Assembly: GCF_900453105.1 (NCBI RefSeq)
Contig: NZ_UGPW01000001.1
Coordinates: 1,488,001-1,552,000 of the forward strand
DNA: 64,000 nucleotides
Reading direction: 5' to 3'
Source of the DNA: Moraxella ovis
GTDB taxonomy: Bacteria; Pseudomonadota; Gammaproteobacteria; Pseudomonadales; Moraxellaceae
In this document: positions 59,034-64,000 of the stretch, piece by piece
Position numbering within the stretch: position 1 is the stretch's first letter
How the letters are laid out: each line of letters begins with the position of its first letter
Translations under genes and position numbers: made by a program
The notes under the pieces: generated by a model
Databases searched by the model: none
What the model was told of the DNA's origin: nothing
The model's input: only the letters and a program-made list of their open reading frames with translations

Positions 59034-59891
59034 TTACTGACGCACCAGACGCTTAACCTCTCCCACATCACGATGATAGACGCGCACAGGGTTAATGTCG
59101 ATGCCACCACGACGAGTGTAATTGGCAAGCACTCTCAAGAACACAGGACGATAATGAATCATACAGTCGGCGAATATCCGCTCGACGCACTGTTCATGAA
59201 AGCCGTTATGCTGTCTAAATGACAAAATGTATTTTAAGAACTCACCAAAATCCAATTCATATTCGGTGGCAATCTCAATCTGCACCGCCCCCCAGTCAGG
59301 CTGATTGGTCACTGGGCAGTTCGATCGCAGTAGATTAGAGTAGAATTTATACTGAGTTAGCGCGCCTTTCTTGGCATTCTTCAAGAATACATTATCAATA
59401 TCATCCAGCAGCAAAATTTCTTTTTTAGTGTTATCTAAAACGTCATCAATACAAATGCCCACCGGCGCATGAATATCTAGCCCATCATCGTTCAGCCCAA
59501 TGATTTCCACGCCCACATTCGCACCCACACAGATAGATAAATCTTTTTGCAAAGTGGTTTTTAATTCATCAATACTGCTAAATTTAGTAAAGTTTAAGCT
59601 ATTCAGATATAGCTTTAAGGATTTGGATTCTACGATATTTGGCGAATTGGCAGGAATGGTAAAACGAGCCATTGCCACTTGTGAAATGCCAATCGGATTT
59701 AGCCATGACAATTCAAAGGCTTGCCAAATATCCACGCCATTTTTTAATTCATCATGGCAATCATTAAAATCAAATCCCACGTCTTTTAAAATCTCATCTC
59801 GTCCGATTTGCCGAGATATGGGATATAAAATGGTGGGGTCATAAGTTTTTGAATAAGTGGTGCTTTCGCCTAGTACGCCGTGAATACTCAT
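59034..59891 (-). CDS. queF: NADPH-dependent 7-cyano-7-deazaguanine reductase (285 aa)
   Basis: QueF reduces preQ0 to preQ1 in queuosine biosynthesis. The two-domain (long, E. coli-like) form is present. The catalytic Cys is in YSNLLRSNCPVTNQPDWGAV, and the substrate-binding QHNGFHEQCVERIF motif follows. The N-terminal T-fold begins with STTYSKTYDPTILYPISRQI. The length is normal. Confidence 0.96.
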   Translation of the reverse strand: MSIHGVLGESTTYSKTYDPTILYPISRQIGRDEILKDVGFDFNDCHDELKNGVDIWQAFELSWLNPIGISQVAMARFTIPANSPNIVESKSLKLYLNSLNFTKFSSIDELKTTLQKDLSICVGANVGVEIIGLNDDGLDIHAPVGICIDDVLDNTKKEILLLDDIDNVFLKNAKKGALTQYKFYSNLLRSNCPVTNQPDWGAVQIEIATEYELDFGEFLKYILSFRQHNGFHEQCVERIFADCMIHYRPVFLRVLANYTRRGGIDINPVRVYHRDVGEVKRLVRQ

Positions 59892-59971
59892 TTGTGTTTG
59901 CCTTTTGATTTATCTTTTATTATAGTGGGCAAATTGCAATTCACCCCTACAAATTTGAATTTAATATTAAA

Positions 59972-60742
59972 TTAAGAAAGCCGAATTCTTTTACCGTCTT
60001 TTAATATTTTATATGCCACGCCATAAAACACCGCACAAAATATCAAAATCGCCAATAACGAATAACCGACATTCACATCAGAATGCCCCAATATGCCATA
60101 GCGAAAAGCATTGACCATATAAACAATGGGATTTAGTAGGGATAAATTTTGCCAAAATGGTGATAAATTTTCCAACGAATAAAACACCCCACCCAAATAA
60201 GTCAAAGGCGTTAAAATAAAACTTGGCACAATAGAAATATCATCAAACGAGCGGGCAAATACCGCATTGATAAATCCGCCCAATGAAAATAATACGGACG
60301 TGCCAATAATGGTAATCAGCATGATTGGCAAATTACTAATCGTTAACTTAGTAAAAAATAACGCCGCAATGCTCACAATCAAGGCAATGGCAAGCCCACG
60401 AAATACGCCACCACCCACATAGCCTAATAATATGGCGTGCTTGGATATGGGCGACACCAGCATTTCATCAATACTGCCATGAAATTTGGTGCTAAAAAAT
60501 GATGATACGACATTAGAATAACTATTGGTAATGACCGACATCATGATAAGACCTGGCACGATAAACTGCATATAGCTCACCCCACCCATTTCTCCGACAC
60601 GAGAGCCAATCATTTGCCCAAATATCACAAAATACAAAGTCATGGTAATGACAGGCGGTAATAGGGTTTGGGGCCAAATACGAACAATGCGTTTGATTTC
60701 TTTAAATAATAGGGTGTTAAAGGCGGTTAATTGATTATTCAT
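59972..60742 (-). CDS. yadH: ABC transporter permease, YadH-type (256 aa)
   Basis: An ABC-2 permease with six membrane segments closely resembling E. coli YadH: WPQTLLPPVITMTLYFVIFG, YMQFIVPGLIMMSVITNSYS and FILTPLTYLGGVFYSLENLS with PFWQNLSLLNPIVYMVNAFR. It pairs with the ATPase encoded upstream. Substrate unknown. Start at 60742 follows GGGGA; it overlaps the end of the ATPase gene by 8 bp. Confidence 0.92.
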   Translation of the reverse strand: MNNQLTAFNTLLFKEIKRIVRIWPQTLLPPVITMTLYFVIFGQMIGSRVGEMGGVSYMQFIVPGLIMMSVITNSYSNVVSSFFSTKFHGSIDEMLVSPISKHAILLGYVGGGVFRGLAIALIVSIAALFFTKLTISNLPIMLITIIGTSVLFSLGGFINAVFARSFDDISIVPSFILTPLTYLGGVFYSLENLSPFWQNLSLLNPIVYMVNAFRYGILGHSDVNVGYSLLAILIFCAVFYGVAYKILKDGKRIRLS

Positions 60743-61724
60743 GATTTTCCCCATTATTTAATTTATTCTCGTCTTTCATTTTGCCTTTATGAAAATGGCT
60801 ATCTACCACACCCATAAATAATTCTTCTAGGCGGTTGGCTTTATTTCTCATGCTGACAATTTGGATATTTAGGTTGTTTAATTGGGTAAATACGTCATTT
60901 AAATTCTGGGTTTTATTAAGTGTGATTTCTAAGGTTTTATTATCTACCAAAGTGATATGGCTGATATTATTAAGAGTTGGGGTATTTTTTAATTCATTTT
61001 TTAAATCAAAAACAAAGGTTTCTAAGGATAACTGGGCAAGCAATGATTTCATGTCGGTGTTAATTAAAATTTCGCCATGATTTAATATGGCGATATATTT
61101 ACACAACTGCTCGGCTTCTTCCAAATAATGGGTCGTCAAAATAATACTTGTGCCTTCGTCTTTATTGATACGCTCCATAAAATCCCACATAGAACGGCGT
61201 AATTCAATATCCACCCCTGCGGTCGGCTCGTCTAATATCAAAAGCCTAGGGCGATGCATTAAAGCACGGGCAATCATTAGACGGCGTTTCATACCGCCGG
61301 AGAGCGAACGAGCCTTTGTATCTTTCTTATCCCAAAGTCCCAATTCTTTTAATAAAAATTCGGCTCGTGGCAGAGCGTCTTTCTTTTTTATGCCGTAATA
61401 GCCTGCTTGAATAATCAATATATCCAAGCATTTTTCAAATTGGTTGAAATTAAGTTCTTGGGGAACAACGCCCAAATAAGACTTGGCAAGGCTTGGATTT
61501 TTGTGCAAATCCACACCAAAAATCTCCACCGTGCCGTCTGTTTGGGGAAATAATGAGCTGATGATACCAATCATCGTGGATTTGCCTGCTCCATTTGCTC
61601 CAAGCAAGGCAAAAAATTCGCCTTGTGGCACGGTCAAATCCACGCCTTTTAGGGCGGCAGTGCCATTGGGATAGGTTTTCTTTAGATTGCGGACTTTTAG
61701 GGCAGGCATTTCATTCATTGTCAT
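60735..61724 (-). CDS. yadG: ABC transporter ATP-binding protein, YadG-type (329 aa)
   Basis: This ATPase powers the YadH-type permease. Walker A is LLGANGAGKSTMIG, signature ARSLSGGMKRRLMIARAL and Walker B PRLLILDEPTAGVDIELRRS, with the switch His in ILTTHYLEEAEQ. A longer C-terminal tail (after 300; HFHKGKMKDENKLNNGENHE) is polar. MTMNEM offers several starts; the first is used. It overlaps the permease start, indicating an operon. Confidence 0.93.
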   Translation of the reverse strand: MTMNEMPALKVRNLKKTYPNGTAALKGVDLTVPQGEFFALLGANGAGKSTMIGIISSLFPQTDGTVEIFGVDLHKNPSLAKSYLGVVPQELNFNQFEKCLDILIIQAGYYGIKKKDALPRAEFLLKELGLWDKKDTKARSLSGGMKRRLMIARALMHRPRLLILDEPTAGVDIELRRSMWDFMERINKDEGTSIILTTHYLEEAEQLCKYIAILNHGEILINTDMKSLLAQLSLETFVFDLKNELKNTPTLNNISHITLVDNKTLEITLNKTQNLNDVFTQLNNLNIQIVSMRNKANRLEELFMGVVDSHFHKGKMKDENKLNNGENHE

Positions 61725-61883
61725 TTTAAATTTTCTTTGCTTTTAAAAAGCTATTAATAAGGTTAATCGCGTTATTTTAAAGACCAACGATGAACAACAT
61801 CAATACAATAAAATACAAAAACACCAAGCAGCCCAAATACTGAATTTAAGCCGTTTGATGTTTATGGGTATTGACGAATGATA

Positions 61884-62489
61884 TTAGCTAGATTGCTCGA
61901 TCATGTAATCAACAGCGTTCTTAACTTCGTCATCAGAGATGTCAGCACCACCACGCGCTGGCATAGCACCGAAACCATTGATGGCGTGATCGTATAGAGT
62001 CGCTTTACCTTTACCGATACGAGGACCCCAATCGCCAGCATTACCAACTTTTGGCGCGCCTACTAGACCAGCATCGTGACAGGTAGCACAGATTGCCTTA
62101 TAAAGTTGATCGCCAGGACGAGCCTCGCCTTCTACAGCAGGTGCTAGAACGGTGATGTTGATGTCACATTCTTCACCATCAAAACATACCTTGCCATAAG
62201 GGGCGATACGCGAGATTAGTTTAGGGTGTAGTGCGATTAGTTTTTTGACGTGGTCGCTGTCTTCTGGGATGGCTTCGGCGGCAGGTGCAGCTTCGGCAGG
62301 TGCAGCCTCTGCGGTAGCTTCAGCTTCTGATGCAGCTTCTGCTGCTGGTGCTTCTGTAGCAGGTTGATTCGTTTCAGCGGCAGCTTCTGCGGCTGCAGGC
62401 GTGGTAGCTTCTTGAGCTTGGGTCGCCATGGTAAAAATCGCCAACGTAGCGGCGACAGATAACATTACAATTTTTTTCATTGTCATCAT
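61884..62489 (-). CDS. Cytochrome c5-type periplasmic protein (201 aa)
   Basis: A signal peptide (MKKIVMLSVAATLAIFTMAT, cut near TQA-QE) exports it. A linker of about 55 residues rich in Ala, Glu and Pro is followed by a class I cytochrome c domain with haem site YKAICATCHDAGLVGAPKVG and the distal Met in NGFGAMPARGG. It likely moves electrons to cbb3 or other terminal oxidases. An ATG three codons downstream (62480) is an alternative start. Confidence 0.88.
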   Translation of the reverse strand: MMTMKKIVMLSVAATLAIFTMATQAQEATTPAAAEAAAETNQPATEAPAAEAASEAEATAEAAPAEAAPAAEAIPEDSDHVKKLIALHPKLISRIAPYGKVCFDGEECDINITVLAPAVEGEARPGDQLYKAICATCHDAGLVGAPKVGNAGDWGPRIGKGKATLYDHAINGFGAMPARGGADISDDEVKNAVDYMIEQSS

Positions 62490-62758
62490 CTCGTCTTAGC
62501 CTTGAGCAATATGCACTCTGGGTATGTTGGGTGGTTTGGCAAATTCTCGAACACACCCCAACGAATTAAAATTTTCTCCCTGCTATTATAAGGGAAAAGC
62601 AAGGTAAAATGCCACGATTTTTATGTAATATCTCAATAAATCGGTAAAATTTTGGTAATATTTTTAAAAATAAGCTACTTTTTGGGTGAGCGGGTGGCAT
62701 TTTTAACAAAAACTTGGTAAAATTTGCGCTTGAAAAATCCAAATACAGCCAAAATTTT
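62490..62758. other. Gap before tRNA-Arg
   Basis: AT-rich tract with no gene. It should hold the promoter of tRNA-Arg (plus) and that of the cytochrome gene (minus); I cannot fix either. Confidence 0.3.
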
Positions 62759-62835
62759 GCACCTATAGCTCAGTTGGATAGAGTGTTGGCCTCCGAAGCC
62801 AAAGGTCGTGGGTTCGATTCCCGCTAGGTGCGCCA
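62759..62835 (+). tRNA. tRNA-Arg (anticodon CCG)
   Basis: A 77-nt cloverleaf starts GCACCTATAGCTCAGTTGGA and ends with encoded CCA. The acceptor stem GCACCTA pairs with TAGGTGC; the anticodon stem TTGGC/GCCAA holds loop CTCCGAA, giving CCG for CGG codons. The 3' half is the likely attachment site of the integrase downstream. Confidence 0.97.
62800..62835 (+). other. Likely attachment site (attL) at the tRNA-Arg 3' end
   Basis: An integrase gene starts 160 bp downstream and points away from the tRNA, the usual arrangement for islands inserted in tRNA 3' ends. The partner repeat (attR) would lie beyond the window, so the core length is not known. Confidence 0.5.
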
Positions 62836-62949
62836 CATAACATTCCTATAGGGTTCAAATCAGTATTTGAGCCCTTTTATTTTAAAGGGTTTTACTAGTT
62901 TTACCGTCCTATACCGTCCATATAAAACCGTTTAAATCCACGAAAAAAA

Positions 62950-62994
62950 CTGGTATATTTACTGGTATAAAATTTAATACAGGAAATATACCAG
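62950..62994. repeat. Inverted repeat over the integrase ribosome site
   Basis: CTGGTATATTT (62950-62960) pairs with AAATATACCAG (62984-62994). The right arm begins at the last base of AGGA and ends one base before the integrase ATG. An extra internal ACTGGTATAA copy lies between. Confidence 0.8.
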
Positions 62995-62995
62995 C

Positions 62996-64000
62996 ATGAG
63001 CCTTACAGATACCGCCATTAAAAAACTTAAACCGTCCGAAAAATGCAAACCGAACCGACCAGATAAATATGCTGATGGTGGTGGGCTTTGGCTGTATGTG
63101 AGAAATACAGGGAATAAAGTATTTATGGCGGTTTATCGCTACATGGGCAAGCAACATGAAATCACTTTGGGCAAATATCCAGCCATGAGCCTAAGCCATG
63201 CACGAAGTGAAAATCTAAAAATCAGAGAATTACTAGAACAAGGCAAAAACCCAAAAGACATCATCAAGGCTGAAAAAGCCAAAAAAGACAATCAGACTTC
63301 TTTTGATTTTTTCGCCCAAAAATGGCTACATCATCAAAAGAACACCGTAAGCGGTAAAACTTACGAACGAGATTTAAGCATTTATAATAATCACATTAAA
63401 AAAGCGTTTGGCACAAAGGACATTCACGCTGTTAATCTGACCGACATTTTAACACTGACAGAAAACCTAACCAATCAAGGGGCTACATATACCGCAAGGC
63501 GTATCATCGGACAACTCAACAGCATTTATAGCTTTGTTGTACTCAAACAATTAACGCCAAACCTATATAACCCCATTCCAAGAAACATCAGACGCACCAT
63601 CACACACAAAGAAACCAAATACGCACGAATTAAAATACAAGAATTACCCAAACTCATGCAGGGCATCGACACCGCCAACATTGAACCCATGACCCGTTAC
63701 GGCTTTTATCTGCTGGCTTATACTTTTGTACGAACTGGCGAACTGCTAGGCATGACATGGCAAGAAATCGACCTAAACGCCAAAGTTTGGCGAATACCAG
63801 CCCACCGCATGAAAAACGGCTTACCCCACATCGTCCCACTTGCCCCGCAAGTGATAGAGATACTACAAGAAATCAAATCTTTTGGCTTTAATAGCGACTA
63901 TGTGCTTTATAGCAACCGAAGTAAAACAGGTACAATGAGCGAAAACGCCTTTACAACCGCATTAAAACGCATGGGCTATCAAGGCAAGATGACTGGACAC
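62996..64000 (+). CDS. Tyrosine-type site-specific integrase, partial (C-terminus off window)
   Basis: The integrase catalyses insertion and excision of a prophage or island at tRNA-Arg. Residues 1-90 form the DUF4102-type N-terminal domain (LTDTAIKKLKPSEKCKPNRP; DKYADGGGLWLYVRNTGNKV; ITLGKYPAMSLSHAR), followed by the core-binding domain (FDFFAQKWLHHQKNTVSGKT) and the catalytic domain with Arg246 in AYTFVRTGELLGMTWQEIDL. The window ends at GYQGKMTGH, the His of the HxxR motif; the Arg and the Tyr are beyond. 335 codons are present of about 400. Start has AGGA upstream within an inverted repeat. Confidence 0.95.
   Translation, partial: MSLTDTAIKKLKPSEKCKPNRPDKYADGGGLWLYVRNTGNKVFMAVYRYMGKQHEITLGKYPAMSLSHARSENLKIRELLEQGKNPKDIIKAEKAKKDNQTSFDFFAQKWLHHQKNTVSGKTYERDLSIYNNHIKKAFGTKDIHAVNLTDILTLTENLTNQGATYTARRIIGQLNSIYSFVVLKQLTPNLYNPIPRNIRRTITHKETKYARIKIQELPKLMQGIDTANIEPMTRYGFYLLAYTFVRTGELLGMTWQEIDLNAKVWRIPAHRMKNGLPHIVPLAPQVIEILQEIKSFGFNSDYVLYSNRSKTGTMSENAFTTALKRMGYQGKMTGH

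Overview
The window looks like a chromosomal segment of an animal-associated Moraxella, most likely Moraxella bovis or a close relative such as M. bovoculi or M. ovis. The strongest sign is a complete RTX haemolysin locus in the order mbxC-mbxA-mbxB-mbxD-tolC. Its toxin is 927 residues long and carries lysines at 536 and 660, the two acylation sites reported for M. bovis MbxA. A moderate-GC housekeeping background, an ESPR-type trimeric autotransporter and several AT-rich inserted tracts fit the same genus. The species call is inference.

Layout. 1-3.3 kb: carB (partial) and carA, separated by a small unknown gene. 3.5-6.4 kb: a DUF475 membrane protein behind tRNA-Leu(UAG), a nicotinamidase-type hydrolase and a ferredoxin-NADP reductase. 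6.5-27.7 kb: the respiratory complex I (nuo) genes, all on the minus strand, read as nuoA, nuoB, nuoCD, nuoE, F, G, H, I, J, K, L, M, N. The cluster is broken twice. Between nuoB and nuoCD lie a frameshifted fatty-acid desaturase gene and an EamA transporter. Between nuoCD and nuoE lie small membrane-protein genes, an S41 protease and a decayed AraC-regulator/AhpD-like pair. 27.9-36.7 kb: lolA, a BamE/OmpA-like envelope protein and a 2,291-residue trimeric autotransporter adhesin. About 250 bp upstream of the adhesin start is a 67-bp GCGAT pentanucleotide repeat.

37.3-43.2 kb: ccoG and fixH (cbb3 oxidase assembly), a LysR regulator, an L,D-transpeptidase with a small lipoprotein gene, and argG. 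43.2-46.6 kb: an argO-type amino-acid exporter gene destroyed by an insertion complex. The complex holds an intact IS200/IS605-type element (tnpA plus tnpB) next to a 5'-truncated, frameshifted second tnpB. 46.6-48.4 kb: pyrC and rnt. 48.5-57.0 kb: the mbx haemolysin operon, with a strong hairpin between mbxA and mbxB. 57.0-58.2 kb: a gene-poor tract with relics of an IS5-like transposase. 58.2-62.5 kb: yajQ, tRNA-Glu(UUC), queF, a YadG/YadH-type ABC exporter and a c5-type cytochrome. 62.7 kb to the end: tRNA-Arg(CCG) followed by a tyrosine integrase that runs off the window, which is the classic left end of an integrated island.

Functionally, the window combines core energy metabolism (complex I, cbb3 assembly, cytochrome c) with pyrimidine and arginine synthesis and with surface and virulence factors (adhesin, RTX toxin with its type I secretion system). 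The variable parts sit at clear break points: the two gaps in nuo, argO, the mbx flank and tRNA-Arg. No CRISPR array, plasmid origin or recognisable new multi-gene defence system was seen. The most unusual features are the doubly interrupted nuo cluster, the repeat-plus-hairpin arrangement upstream of the adhesin, and the nested tnpB insertions in argO.
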